Assembly: GCA_028274465.1 (NCBI GenBank)
Contig: CM051458.1
Coordinates: 75,951,766 to 76,015,765, forward strand
DNA from: Plantago ovata
Taxonomy: Eukaryota; Streptophyta; Magnoliopsida; Lamiales; Plantaginaceae
DNA length: 64,000 nt
Direction: 5' to 3'
Shown here: piece after piece, positions 24,676 to 37,528 of the stretch
Layout: every line of letters starts with the position of its first letter
Numbering within the stretch: the stretch's first letter is position 1
The notes under the pieces: generated by a model
Seen by the model: only the letters and a program-made list of their open reading frames with translations
Database searches by the model: none
Told to the model about the DNA's origin: nothing
Translations under genes and position numbers: made by a program

Positions 24676-27600
24676 ATGGCCAATTTATCCATAAGAATGA
24701 TCTTCGAGAAATGCACTCTTACTGGTCCAAACTTTATGGATTGGATCCGTAACATTCGTTTGGTGCTTAGGCAAGAGAAAATTGAGTACGTCTTGGACGA
24801 ACCAATCCCCACTCCTCCTACTGCTGCTGCTGAGCTTGCTAAGTTTGACAAAGTTGCTCACCAGAAGCACAAAGATGATGCTGCTAATGCACAGTGTGTT
24901 ATGCTAGCTGCAATGACTATGGAGCTGCAAAGGCAACATGAAAACATGATGCCATATGAAATGCTCGTGCACCTCAAAAGCCTCTTTGGAACTGTTTCTA
25001 AGAGTGTTGAATTTGATCTTCTTAGATAAATCTTCAAAATGAGGATGTCTGAAGGAGGAAATGTATCTGAACACGTGCTCAAGATGATTGGACTCATTGA
25101 GAAACTGGCAACTGCTGGAATCAAATTTGAGAACCGTGTTTCAGTCATCATCATCCTTCAATCATTGCCGGATTCATATTCCACATTCATCATGAATTAC
25201 AATATGAATGCCAAAGATGCTACACTTCCTGAAGTCCACAATATGCTTAAGACCTATGAACAGGCTCAACCTAAGAGGAAGTCTGTTATGTTGGTTGGAT
25301 CATCTGCGAAGGCTCACCCTAAGGGCTATGGCTCAAAGGGTAAGACTAAGCAAACCAAGAAGCCAAAGATTGGACCTAAGGCTAAGGTTTTTAAGCGTAA
25401 GGCTGGAAATCAGAAGAAGGTGGTGAACATGGAGAAGGATACGTGTCTTTACTGCAAGCAGAAAGGACACTGGAAGAGAGATTGCCCAAAGGCAATTGCT
25501 GATGGAATTGTGACCACGCATGGTGCATCTGGCTCCCATCAAGGTATGTTTGTCATTGAGATAAATATGTCTACACAAAACTCGAATTGTTGGGTATTAG
25601 ATACTGCTTGTGGCTCACACATTTGTAACAATTTGCAGGGGCTCATTGATAGCCGACAGGTTAGACCAAGGGAAATTGATCTACGCGTAGGAAATGGATC
25701 GTCCGTTGCTGCCCTACGTGTTGGAACTTATAGATTAAATTTACCCTCGGGTTTTGTTTTAGAACTGAATAATTGTTATTTCGTTCCTTCTATTGTAAGA
25801 AACATTATTTCCATTCCTATGTTAGACAATGAAGGGTTTTCCTTCCATTTTGCCAATAATAATTGTTATTTTTCGCATAATGGTATTGATGTTGGAAATG
25901 CTCCTCTTATGAATGGTTTGTACTTACTTGAATGTAGACATAATTTATTTCATATACAAAACAAACGACCAAAGCTTGATAATTCAAGAAATATCACTTA
26001 CTTGTGGCATTGCAGACTTGGTCACATTAATGAGACAAGAATTGCAAGGTTAAGAAAGTTAGACTATTTAGCACCATTTGATTTTGAATCATATGGGAAT
26101 TGTGAATCATGTCTTAAAGGAAAAATGATCAAGAAACCTTTTTCCGGAAAAGGTACTCGTGCTAAACAAGTACTTGAGTTAGTTCACTCTGATGTGTGTG
26201 GACCTTTTTAAACTCAAGCTAGGGGTGGGTATTCTTACTTCATAACCTTTACCGATGATTTCTCTAGATTTGGCTATGTGTATCTTATGAAACACAAATC
26301 TGAAGCTTTTGAGAAATTCAAAGAATATAAGGTTGAAGTAGAGAAACAACTTGAAAGAAGTATTAAGACTCTTCGATCAGATCGAGGAGGAGAATACTTA
26401 AGTAAGGAATTCTTGGATTACTTAAAGCTTAATGGAATTCAATCACCATGGACTCCACCAGGAACACCACAAATGAATGGTGTTTCTGAGAGGAGAAATC
26501 GAACTTTGTTAGACATGGTAAGATCCATGATGAATTTCACAACTCTTCCAATCTTCTTATGGGGATACGCGTTACTAGACTCAATATATATTCTGAATAG
26601 GGTTCCATCCAAATCAGTCGAGAAAACACCATATGAGTTATGGTATGGCAAGAAGCCAAGTCTTTCACATATGCATGCCTGGGGTTGTCCAGCATATGTG
26701 AAAATAATGCTCGCAGGGAAACTGGAACCCAAAAGTGAGAAATGTTATTTTATTGGATATCCTAAGGAAACCAAGGGTTACTACTTCTATCTGCCTGAGG
26801 AACATAACATCATCGTTTCCAGACAGGCTGCCTTTCTGGAAGATGATTATGTCTTCAAGCAACATAGTAGAAATGAGATAGAACTCGAGGAAATCCAAGA
26901 ACAAGAAAATAACATTGAGGTTAATGAATTGTCAACTAGTTATGACAATGATTCAGTGGGAGCTCAAGGAGGATCTTATGGCTCGAGCACATCTCTGGGA
27001 AGATATCTGCCAGCCAGTGGGAGCATTTTAGGAAATTTGACTAATTCCCAAAATGCCCCTACCGAGCCGACATTGACTGAACCGACTGGAACGGTTCAAC
27101 AGGTCATGTCGGAACCAACTCCCCAGGATACAGTTGCAACCGTTGCACCTGAACCACGTGCAACTGTTGCATCTGACCCGCCTTCAACTGTTCAACAGAT
27201 TGAACAAGTTGAACCATCTCACAATCAGAATATACAGCCAGTACAACCAAACAAACCCGCACTCCATCGGTCTAAAAGGTTAGAAGTGAGAGCTTCCAAG
27301 AAGATAAGTTTACTCTTGGAGGATGACAAGTTTGAACTTGACTTATCTCACAAAGATGACCCTAAGACTTACAAAGAAGCAATGTTGGACATTGATTCAA
27401 GAAGGTGGCAAGAAGCCATGAAATCCGAAATAGACTCAATGTATGAGAATCAAGTATGGGACTTGGTTGATGCACCAGAAGGGGTTAGACCTATCGGTTG
27501 CAAATGGGTTTTCAAGAGGAAAACAGATGCTGATGGCAACATACAGACATACAAGGCTAGGCTGGTGGCGAAAGGTTATAGTCAACGATATGGTATCGAT

Positions 27601-28934
27601 TATGACGAAACCTTTTCACTAGTAGCCAAGCTTAAGTCTATTCGAATTTTACTTGCTATAGCAGCATACTATGATTATGAGATTTGGCAAATGGATGTGA
27701 AAACTGTTTTCCTTAACGGAAATCTCGAGGAAGAGGTGTATATGATACAACCTGAAGGCTTTAAATCTAAGTCAAATCCCAAATTAGTTTGCAAGCTAAA
27801 GAGATCCATTTATGGACTAAAGCAAGCCTCAAGGAGTTGGAATATTCGATTTGATGAGGCAGTCAAATCGTTTGACTACATCAGATGTGCGGAAGATCCA
27901 TGCGTTTATGTAAAACGCAGCGATGCTGGAATTGTTTTCATGGTTATATATGTTGATGACATATTAATCATGGGAAACAATGTCCAAATGTTACGATCCA
28001 CAAAGGAGTGGTTATCTAAGACTTTCTCGATGAAAGACTTAGGTGAAGCCTGTTACATTCTTGGAATCAAAATCCATAGGGATAGATCCCGAAGATTGTT
28101 AGGGTTGTCACAGTCCACATATGTCGACAAAATAGTGAAACGCTTTAATATGGATGGATCCAATAAAGGTTTCTTACCAGCTAGACATGGCGTTGCTCTC
28201 ACTTCGAAGGATAGTCCTTCTACAGATGAGGAAATCGAACACATGAAAAGAATCCCATATGCATCAGCTATTGGATCTATCATGTATGCCATGAATTGTA
28301 CAAGGCCAGATGTGGCATATGCGCTTAGCTGTACTTGTCGACACCAACAGAATCCAGGTATGAAACACTGGACAGCTGTGAAAGCAATTCTTAAGTATCT
28401 TAGAAGAACTAAAGATTCCTTTCTGGTATATGGTGGACAACAAGAGTTGCGAATGAGTGGTTATGTCGATGTTGGTTTCCAATCGGACCCAGACGACTAC
28501 AAATCACAAACTGGGTATGTGTTTACACTCAATGGTGGAGCCGTCACTTGGAAGAGTTCAAATCAATCCACCTTGGCTGATTCTACGACCGAATCCGAGT
28601 ACATTGCTGCTGCAGAAGCCTCAAAGGAGGCTGTCTGGATTTCAGAATTCCTAAAGGAACTAGGGTAGTTCCTAATAGTAGTCCTATAACGGTCTACTGC
28701 GACAACGAAGGCGCTGTTGCACAAGCAAAGGAACCAAGATCCACTAACAAGAATAAGCATGTACCTAGGAAGTATCATCTAATTAGAGAGATGATAGCTA
28801 GAGGAGAAGTATCTATAGAACGAGTTTCCACTGAGGAAAATGTGGCAGATCCTTTCACCAAAGTGTTGAACATTGACAAACATGTTAGACATTTCAACAA
28901 CATAGGTGTTAGACACGTAGGTGATTGGCTCTAG
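24676..28934 (+). pseudogene. copia gag-pol polyprotein with two nonsense codons and one frameshift
   Basis: A single frame from ATG 24676 would give a polyprotein of about 1420 residues. Domains in order: gag (MANLSIRMIFEKCTLTG), CCHC knuckle CLYCKQKGHWKRDC (near 25443), protease WVLDTACGSHIC (DTA where DTG is usual), integrase zinc finger (H..H, CESC) and DDE core (DFSRFGYVYL, SDRGGEY), RT (QMDVKTVFLNG, YVDD), and RNase H ending VRHVGDWL with TAG at 28932. Disabling changes are TAA at 25027 (after DLLR), TAA at 26209 (after CGPF) and a one-base loss near 28666. The few lesions agree with a recent insertion. It could be of Tork/Angela type, but I did not place it with certainty. Confidence 0.9.
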
Positions 28935-28948
28935 GCCAAGTGGGAGAT

Positions 28949-30877
28949 TGAAAGTATATATGTCCTAGAGACAACCTACGATAGGGACGATATGTACTTG
29001 ATCACATTCAGTTATTGTTATTTATTTATTTATACATTATTAAATACAATTGGCATTACATTTTTATGAATACATTATTTGGTTGTTTGAATTATTCGAT
29101 AAAATGTTCCCAAGGACTTAAGGTAATCACCAAGTTAGTGGGAGCTTGTGTGTCAATAATTAAGTCCTAAAATAAGCCACTAGCTGAAGGTCATTGAGAT
29201 ACGGGATATCAATGATGCGATTGAAGCTAGCATATGTTGCATTAGATCCTTCGAGGATGTAGTAGGTCTCACTGCTACGAAGGAACTTGGTTATTCATGA
29301 TGAACATATGGACACTTTGGAGAGTGTTGGCATACCCAACCGAGAAACCATTTGGTAAAGCTATTTAAGTGTCTATGGTAGTATCGGTGTGTAGGGTGAT
29401 GTTAGTAGTCCTTAGACTTGAGGCCAATACTACATCATATGTGGAATAATGTACTTTGACCATGCGCAACGCTTGCACTCTTAAAGTAGGGTAGATACGG
29501 CATGCGTTGGGTACATTAGGAAACATATGGTGTGAGTGATTGGGCCAAGATAGGATTCATTCCTCCGTAATAGATACAAGGAGAGAATACTCACTTCTCA
29601 TATTTAGTGCGATCACAAAACCGGTGGCCACCGTATGTGAATATGTCAAAATGGTGTTTGGACATAATTCATAGATCGACTAATAAGATTGAGAGACAAT
29701 GAATGAAGTTATTAGAATAGACACATAACCATATTCTAGACTCATTCGAGTATTCGTGAATGAAGGGACTGTATCATCAAAGTACCTTATGCTACAGGTG
29801 GTTTGTTTTCCTCACAAACGTTCCTTGCATATTAATATTGTCTGATAAATTGTCTAGGAATGTATTATGACCTTAATTAGATTGTTGCTTAATATGCAAG
29901 GCCCTATGGGTCACACTTCAAGGTGGTGTTTCTACAAACGAGCTATGTATACAGGATTAAATATTAATTAGATTAATGTTGAATTACTATATATATAAAT
30001 ATAATGGAATTATTATTAATTGGATTAATATTAATTCATTATATATATGGAATATATTTTAGAAATATAATTAATTGAATTAAATTGAATTTAATTAATT
30101 AATTGAAGACTTGTGCATTTGGACGGAATTTAGAATTAATGGCCTAATGCAGAAAGAAAAAAAAAAAAAGGATTGGGCTGGGCCGATTTGGCACAGCATA
30201 TCATGTTGACAGCATAGCTATGCTGTCAACGTGAATCACCTTCCTTTTCCTTTTTTTTTTTAATTGATTTTCCTTTTTCTTTTCTTCTTTCAATCTTTGA
30301 TTTAATTTCTCTTTTGATTGAGATAATTAAAAGGCTTATCTGTTTGTTAGTCAGCTGATAACCTTTGAAGTCCTTTAGTCAGTAAGATTTACTTGGTAAA
30401 ATCTTACGTGATTTTCTGAACTAACAAACTGACTAAATCAGAAAGAAAGAAAGTTAGTCTTCTATTCAATTCCAACAACACGTAAAAATATTATTCTTCT
30501 CTGATAGTCAGAAAGAATAATTTTTCTCAGTAGCTCAAAAACACAGAAGAACCTCCTAGCGTTCTTGTGGAAACATTGCCCGTGGATACCAAGGTCGAAG
30601 GAATTAATCAACCTGTTGATGAGCCATCTTGGAGATTTTGTTGACGAAGATTTCATCTCTGACGAAGAAGAAATCAACCAGCCGGACGAGGAGATTGCAA
30701 GGCTTTGTTTGGAGATTGAGGAACAACTACCCGGTCAATTTGCTTATCTACTGGAGGACACGTAAGTGATTTCTCCCAGTTTAATAAACAGTATAGTCAT
30801 ATCAGTTTTAGTGAGATTAAAATTTTTAAACTTCCGCTGCTTAGCCTTAGAGGCAAATTTTCTCACTTTTACTAACA
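28949..30877 (+). repeat. copia 3' LTR (1929 bp)
   Basis: It starts TGAAAGTATATATG immediately after the polypurine tract and ends ACTAACA, followed by the duplicated target ATACA. It is the same length as the 5' LTR. Confidence 0.93.
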
Positions 30878-30882
30878 ATACA

Positions 30883-31792
30883 TGTGTATAGGTCGACGAG
30901 GGTCCAATTGTGCATAATAATTAATACAACATACGAGAATTTAGGCTGAGCCTGATCAACGAAATAAAGCAATAACACGGAGTATAATGCGTGATATAGC
31001 CATTAGCATGATTATCTTCCCTTCGCTAAGAATTCACATACTACCACCAACGATAAGTTTAGCTACTCATAACAGGCATGCAATCAACAGAAATCATAGA
31101 AGAAAACATGTTGAAAGATAAATAAAACTAAGTAGAATAAACTGTAAGATACAATGTTACCGAAGGTTGTCAATCTCCGAAGAATTGCGATCCTACAAGC
31201 TCCAATCTGCTATGAAAAAGTGTCTCCTAAGCTACGAACCCCCAGAACAGGCTCTGGGAAGTTCCTACCTAAAACTACAGAGAAAGGTGAGAGAGAAGGT
31301 CTGGAAAAGTATGAATTTCGGAGAAAATCTGAGCAACTATATATAGGCCCCGAAATACTGTGGGGCGGTTCGCCCCACACACCGGGCGGTTCGCCCGGTG
31401 TGGGGCGAGTCGCCCCACGTCTGAGGCGGTTCGCCCGGGAGATTATTTCGCAGAATTCCGCGTTTACGACGCGTTTTTGGATTTCTTCCCCTTTTCGGAC
31501 TCGGTTTCTGTCTTCTAGTGGCCTTCTAACCTCCAGATTCGACCCCTAGACTCCAAATCCTATCCGGAAACCTTCAGATACTCCAAATAGACTTCTGGAA
31601 CACCATTCCTTGTCAACTTCAATATAATTGCCCGGAAATCCTCGATTTTCAACCAAAACCTGTAAAATAAAATCTAAAGGGAAACGTGACACTATTATAA
31701 TAAAATGCACTAAAATAAAGCTAAATTAACATAGAGGATAGCTAAAATAGGTGAAAAAGACTCAAATAAAAGTGTAAAATACACATTCATCA
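30883..31792 (-). repeat. Element A 5' LTR, right segment
   Basis: Continuation of 20326-20728 after the copia insertion. It contains the TATA box (about 31339-31346 on the complement) and the GC-palindrome block at 31361-31437, and ends TTCATCA at 31792. Confidence 0.9.
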
Positions 31793-32254
31793 GATAATGG
31801 TCGACAATTCTCGGGGGATGCATTACGAGATGGTGCGAGGATAGGGGAATAGAGCAACGGTTTACGTCATTCGGATATCCACAGGCCAACGGACAGACAA
31901 GGTGTCCAACCGATCCATTGTCGATAACCTACAAAAACGCCTCGGCGCAGCAAAAGGAGCTTGGGCGGATGAACTCCCAGGAGTATTATGGGCTTACAAA
32001 ACAACAACAAGGACGGCGACTCAAGAGACCTCGTACGCATTGGTCTATGGTTCAGACGCAGTTCTGCCTGTGGAAATAACTGTGGAAACCTTGAGGGTCC
32101 AACACTACGATCCCGTCAAGAACACGGAGAGGAGTGCTCATGAACTGGATCTGCTAGATGGAGTGAGAATTAAGGCACTAGCAAGCACTTACCGGTACCA
32201 AGCAAGGATGGCAAAGGCATACATCAAAGGGATCCGATGTAGAGACCTCCAGGT
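31793..32254 (+). pseudogene. Tat-like integrase, continuation
   Basis: After the duplicated GATAA the frame resumes as DNGRQFSGDALRDG, continuing from LVSDN at 8127. The integrase core then reads VSNRSIVDNLQKRLG, WAYKTTTRTAT and YGSDAVLPVEI. A TAG near 31848 and a small deletion near 31900, at the position of the expected catalytic glutamate (QANGQTEV in relatives), inactivate it. It ends at RCRDLQV where a copia-type LTR begins; the integrase C-terminus is absent. Confidence 0.82.
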
Positions 32255-33901
32255 TGTAAGAAAATACGGTCAAGATTACCCCTAGGGTAGTGCAGCAGAA
32301 TTTCAAAAAATTTCTTAACATGCATACTAATTGATCATGCATATAACGTATATTGAATCAAAACAGTTAGAAGACTTACAATACTCCAAAACCAAGAATT
32401 AAAACAGAATTGATAGCCCAATCGATATGATCTTCGTAATAGTTCGGTGTATCTTCTCCTTCGTTGAAGTCGAAGATATCTAGTATGCTTTCCTTAATAT
32501 CTGCAAGACAATAAAGGTTAGTTTCCAGCTCCTGCGAACCTCAACCTTGGTATCCACGGATGAACAACTTATCGAGAGAATGTTAGGATATTCTCGAGTC
32601 AAACTCGGTTGACCGGAGAAGGCGGCGGCGGTTAAGAGGAGGAGCGAGAGAGATTTTTATTTTCTCTTGAAAGAATAGAAGAATGAATAATGCATACTAA
32701 AAAGCTCTCTAACCATCTACTTATATAGTAGTTAATAGAAGCCTAAAGAACATTCTTTAAGACTCCTAAACGGAATAAGAATTCTAAATCTTATTACACA
32801 AGTAAACATTTGTGTCTAGGTTCATTCCCTAATTAAATCATAACTCAATTAGGAAAACTTGCCCCTCAAGTTTGGATGGAGGAAGGAGTCCCTTCCTCCT
32901 AGCATATGCGGCCGCGCCACATGGAGGGAAACGTGGGTTCCACTTTTGGGACCCACATGCAAGTCTAAGGCAATTCTAAAATATAATCTTTAATTAATAT
33001 ATCCTTTTAATTCCAACCTCTATTATATTTCCAAAATATAATCTTTAATTGTATTTTCATAAATACAATTAATTCAATTAATATTCCCAAGATATTAATT
33101 GAGCCACATATAATTATAATTAATATCGAGTAATTATAATTCCATCTCAATGGTCATACGGATAAGCTGAATCACCACATAGTGTGACCCATAGGGCCTC
33201 ATTGTATTAAGCTAGTGACATCACTAGGCATCATGGGATTCCTAGACGGACCCATTTGCAATATTAATACATGAGGACGTTTGAGAGGTTTCTCAAAGCT
33301 ACCCTTTCGTTGTAGAAGCCTGTTTCACTCAATGCGGCGATGGTAAGGTCCCTTCATCTGACTGACTCGAATGCATCTAGGATCGATGATGTGTCTATCC
33401 CAATAATACACTCATTGGCGCCTTCAGTGAGCTGCTTGGTTGATGCGATATATCTTATGACCATTCATAAATATATCCATACGCTGGCTAGCGGTTTTAC
33501 CAACACAACTATGAACGACTTGAGCAATTCTCTCCAATGCTACACATGAGAGATGAATCCTCAGAAGAACACTTATCATCCACTTTTGTAATATAGCCAT
33601 GATCCCAGAAAGGGCCGTATCACGCTGCTTATTCAGAGCGTGCATTGGATCGCCAACCAAAGACATGGGGCAACAAATGTGATGATAAAGTCCTGGTGAG
33701 TCAAAGGACGAATGGCATCACTCCGACAACTCCGGTTCCCATAGACACTTCAGTGTAGAATACACATCGATGGGAGTATCCGGTGGGTTCTTCCATTGTT
33801 CGGAATCCTCCTCGAACAACTATGCGCAGTTATGGGAACATCATGGATTCGTCTAACGATCCGTTCCGTGGTCGTGGGAACGACACACACTTGCTCTAAC
33901 A
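32255..33901 (-). repeat. copia-type LTR, inverted relative to 4695-6141
   Basis: The plus strand starts TGTAAGAAAATACGG and ends GCTCTAACA, so in its own sense the LTR runs TGTTAGAGC...TCTTACA. It is homologous to 4695-6141 in opposite orientation. No primer site lies beside its inner end and no matching 5-bp duplication was found (left CAGGT, right TATAA), so it is not a clean solo LTR. Sequence beside it seems to have been deleted. The outer boundary is uncertain by some tens of bases. Confidence 0.65.
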
Positions 33902-33927
33902 TATAATATCCTACTCACGAACCTCTG

Positions 33928-35193
33928 TGATGAATGTGTATTTTACACTTTCATTCGAGTCTTTTTCACCTAATTTAGCTATCCTCTATGTTAATTTAGC
34001 TATATTTTAGTACATTTTATTAGAATAGTGTCACATTTCCTTTTAGATTTTATTTTACAGATTTTGGTTGAAATTCGGAGATTTACGGGCAATTATATTA
34101 AAGTCTACAAGGAATTGGTGTTCCGGAAGCATATTTGGAGTATCTGAAGGTTTCCGGATAGGATTTGGAGTCTAGGGGCCGAATCTGGAGGTTAGAAGGC
34201 TACTAGAAGTCATAAACCGAGCCCGAAAAGGTGAAGAAATCCAAAACCGCGTCGAAAACGCGAAAATTCCGCGTTTACACTGTGGGGCGAACCGCCCCGT
34301 GCCTCGGGCGAACCGCCGCGGGCAATTTCCGGGCCTATATATAGTTGCGAGTTTTCTCTCCGAAAATCATATCTTTCCAAGCCTACTTTCTCACCTCTCT
34401 CTATAGTTTTAGGTAGGAACTTCCCGGGGCCTGTCCTGGGAGTTCCATAGCTTAGGGGATACTTTTTCATAGCAGATTGGAGCGCGTAGGATCGCAATCA
34501 TCCGGAGATTGACAACCTCCGGTAACTTTGTATCTTACAACTTTTATCTACTTATTTTATATTCTTTCAATATGTTTTCTTCTATGATTGCTATTGATTG
34601 CATGCACATTATGAGTAGCTAAATTTATCGTTGGTGGTAGTATGTGAATTCTTAGCGAGGGAAGATAATCATGCTAATGGCTATATCGCGCATTATACTC
34701 CGTGTCATTGCTTTATTTCGTTGATGAGTTGAACACCAAAATTCTCGTATGTTGTATTGATCATTATGCACACTAGGACACTTGTCGGCCAATCAGACCA
34801 AATTATCTTCGTAGTGTTGAATGATTACGGAACACAATAGGACGTTAGTTGTTGACAGGTCAGACCCATATTATCTTCGTAGTGCACAATACTTACAACA
34901 GGACCCAAGATTCATTCAAAGATCTCTATGCAAGACCGAGGAATTTATGCATGATTATCGACCCATTATGTTAAGAAGGACCATACTATCACCAACCTCC
35001 ATTATCTGCTTGAAAACCCCCTATTGCTTTCTATCTGCTGTTTTATATTCTCTTGATTAAATAGATAAAGCTAGTTATAGTCCTGAGAGAACGACACTCG
35101 AGTCATTCTACTACTACACTACGGTTTTCGTTGTAGTTGTGGATTGCCTTTGGCTATTACAAATTTATTTGACTGAATCTGACACGTTCATCA
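33928..35193 (+). repeat. Solo Athila-type LTR with target duplication CTCTG
   Basis: TGATGAA at 33928 to TTCATCA at 35193, 1266 bp. It is opposite in orientation to the LTRs of elements A and B. CTCTG immediately precedes (33923-33927) and follows (35194-35198) it. No internal sequence or primer site is present, so it is a solo LTR left by LTR-LTR recombination. TATA is at about 34335-34343, with GC palindromes just upstream (about 34279-34320). Confidence 0.93.
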
Positions 35194-35611
35194 CTCTGCT
35201 TGTCCGCGAGATACAGAAAAAGACCCGCGGTGAGGCTTAGATAATTACATCAACCCCCGCAGGAAGAAGGCTTACCAAGGTATGGCGCCACCACGTGGCC
35301 CTACGCATAAGTATGGAAGATCCGTAAAGGCACGGGACCAAAGTAATGGCTCTACACGCGGAAAGAAGACCTCCGCGAAGAGTTACAGCCACGCTTAGTC
35401 CGCGAGGAAATACTCTGCACGAGTACACCCCGAGTGGCTTATACGTAGAGCGTCATGGAAGACTCCCCGCAGAAGGAGGCTGCGCTTGAAGAAGACCTCC
35501 GCCAAGAGCTATAGCCTAGCTTAGCCCGTGAGGGAATACTTCACGTAGGCACGCCCTGCGCAATCTACGTGAAGAGTACTATGGAAGACTTCCTCCAGCT
35601 GAGGGAGGCGG
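35194..35611 (+). repeat. Tat element 3' region with two 126-bp tandem units
   Basis: A GC-rich non-coding interval. GAAGACCTCCGC begins at 35365 and again at 35491, giving two diverged units of about 126 bp that share blocks such as GAAGA, CTTAG and CATGGAAGAC. Tandem repeats between integrase and 3' LTR are common in Tat-lineage elements. It ends in a purine-rich stretch (GAGGGAGGCGG) just before the LTR. Confidence 0.55.
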
Positions 35612-35899
35612 TGTCAGAAGACATGTTTGCGCCTGACATACAAGAGGTACGGAGGAACAGTGCGAGAGCCGGATATCGAGGGAGAATGGTCTCTCACTCA
35701 AGTTGTCTCTATAAATAGAAGGCATGTCTCACACTTTGAGGTAACTCTCATTCTATCATCAATATACTACTCTCTAAACAACCCTTCCAAGGTTCAAGTA
35801 AAGTCTTGTACCGGTTTGTTCAACGCAAGCCGGTCAAAAAGGGATTTAACTCCCTTTCTCTATCCGCGCAGGTGCCACGAACGGCGGGGGGTACTGACA
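35612..35899 (+). repeat. Probable 3' LTR of the Tat element (288 bp)
   Basis: It starts TGTCAG after a polypurine stretch and ends CTGACA, an inverted terminal pair. A TATA box (CTATAAATAGA) lies at about 35708-35718. The partner 5' LTR is not in the window, so the call rests on structure and position alone. Confidence 0.55.
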
Positions 35900-37345
35900 T
35901 TGAAGATGAAGCTGATCTTGTAGTATAGTTGTGGCTCATTTATAGTCCATAATTGTATTTACAGTAGTATCTATACGTTGTGTAATATCTGGTTACATCA
36001 ATAATGATAGCCACATGGCGTTAGAACCAAGATCACAAGTCACCAATCACCATCAATAAGTTTCTATGACATGATTCTTTACTATGCGAATGAACCTCTT
36101 ACCTTACCCATAAGTATAAAATTCTGCCAACAATTTTAGTGGACGTTTACATGTCCTACTATATATTAAAGACGAGTTACATGTGAACTCGGATTAATCT
36201 GAAAAATGAAAATTCTATGTGAAATTTCAACGAATTAGTTGTATTTAAAAATTAGTGAAATAATAATTATAAGATAAGTTTTCATTTGAATCTCTGCATA
36301 ATTTGCCTGAAATATTTCCTCTACCTAAGTAAGTACGTTTTTATGGTGTTTGGTACATATTGTTGATTGAAAGAATCCTTATATATTTAAATAAGAAATC
36401 ACGATGCCATCAAGAGGGGAGATACCAATCTGGATGATAACACATCCACCGTTGGAAAATGGTTAGTGTGGAGGATCACCTACATGTGACAAATATAAGG
36501 GAATTTGACATACATGGTATGGTCAAGTAGGATGATTGAATGACGATGAAGGTGATTTTTAATTGCCCAATGACATAATTATTTGTGATGCCCCTAGCCT
36601 GATAGACGCAATAGTTAAAAGCACGACAATATGATTCTCGGTCATATTGGTATATTAGTGTTGGATTATATTTCCAGGACATAGCCATTCTAGATCCAAC
36701 AAACGAGATGGTTGTTGTTGCCAAGTGATGCAACAGAGTACTTGATTTCTGACAGTATATGGTCTGATGAGTCTGACATCGTCGATTATGAGAATGTTTA
36801 TTCAATCGAGTTTCTAAATTCCATCAAGGCAAGCATCTTGTTATGCATCTAATGATCATCGAGCAGTCCGTTGAACTCTATAATGGAACGAGATTAATTA
36901 TTACTATACTTAGTGTACTGATTATAAAAGCGAAGATAATACTTTATGGTAAGAATGGAGGAAAAAGGGTCCACAACCGCGTTTGGTTTTGTGACCTTCT
37001 GATCTTACCAAATTTCCAATTAGGCTCCATCGCAAACAGTACCCTATTGCAATTAGTTATGAAATTACTATCAACAAGAGCAGGGACAAACTTTAGCTAA
37101 TGTTGGACTATATCTTCCAAAGTCACTCTTCATCCACAGTTAGTTGTACGCCATATTTACTCGCGTTACCGACAAGAAAAGGTTTCAAGGTTTTGATCTT
37201 GAATGATGACAATGGTAAACTATCTCACACAACAACTAATAATGTATAAGGAAGTCATGTGCATTGTATGAAGTGTTAAGTCTGTATGTATTTAAAATTT
37301 GTTTTTTTTTTTTTCGTTATTTTTTTTTAAGGGAAATGTTAGATA
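35900..37345. other. AT-rich interval without recognisable features
   Basis: About 1.4 kb with only short incidental open frames on either strand. No domain, repeat end or splice structure could be supported. Confidence 0.6.
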
Positions 37346-37528
37346 GATGGTTCATCCAAAGGAAACCCTGGGGAGGCTGGAATTGGAATTATATTCCGGG
37401 ACTCCTCTGGCAAATTCCTTAGAGCAGTTGTTGCTTATATAGGCTTCTATACTAATAATGTTGTAGAGCTTCAAGCCATTAAGCAAGGCTTAATCCAGGC
37501 AAAACAGATGCAATGGCCTGCTATCTAA
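37346..37528 (+). pseudogene. RNase H-like fragment of a non-LTR retroelement
   Basis: The frame from 37346 reads DGSSKGNPGEAGIGIIFRD, then NNVVELQAIKQGL, and ends at TAA 37526-37528. This is the first half of a plant RVT_3-type RNase H domain (first catalytic D in DGSSKGNPG, E in the VELQA helix). A TAG lies just upstream and no start is evident, so it is a remnant of about 60 codons. Confidence 0.7.

Larger units (their letters stand above)
20729..30877 (+). mobile_element. Full-length Ty1/copia retrotransposon nested in the element A LTR
   Basis: Two direct 1929-bp LTRs (20729-22657, 28949-30877), both TG...CA. The primer site TGGTATCAGAGC (initiator tRNA-Met type) follows the first, and the polypurine tract AAGTGGGAGATTG precedes the second. 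Target duplication ATACA is present at 20724-20728 and 30878-30882. By eye the LTRs differ at roughly twenty places, so the insertion looks young. Domain order protease-integrase-RT-RNase H identifies copia. It is the last insertion in the left nest. Confidence 0.95.
8128..31792 (-). mobile_element. Nested Athila-like element A, interrupted by a copia element and an assembly gap
   Basis: The element starts TGATGAA at 8128 and ends TTCATCA at 31792. It is flanked by GATAA at 8123-8127 and again at 31793-31797, and the host integrase frame resumes exactly after the second copy. Orientation is minus: the 3' LTR is on the left, and the primer site (20305-20322) is next to the right LTR. Contents on the minus strand are gag, a protease domain, then a separate 5'-intron gene (ORF at 15623-16864). 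No reverse transcriptase, RNase H or integrase of this element was found. The apparent length includes a 10.1-kb copia insertion and about 4.6 kb of probable assembly duplication, so the true element is near 9 kb. Confidence 0.85.

Noticed and set aside
36163..36215. TCCTACTATATATTAAAGACGAG-like start resembling a plant Helitron 5' end
   Set aside because: It is not preceded by the expected A of an A/T insertion site and no matching 3' hairpin plus CTRR end was found.
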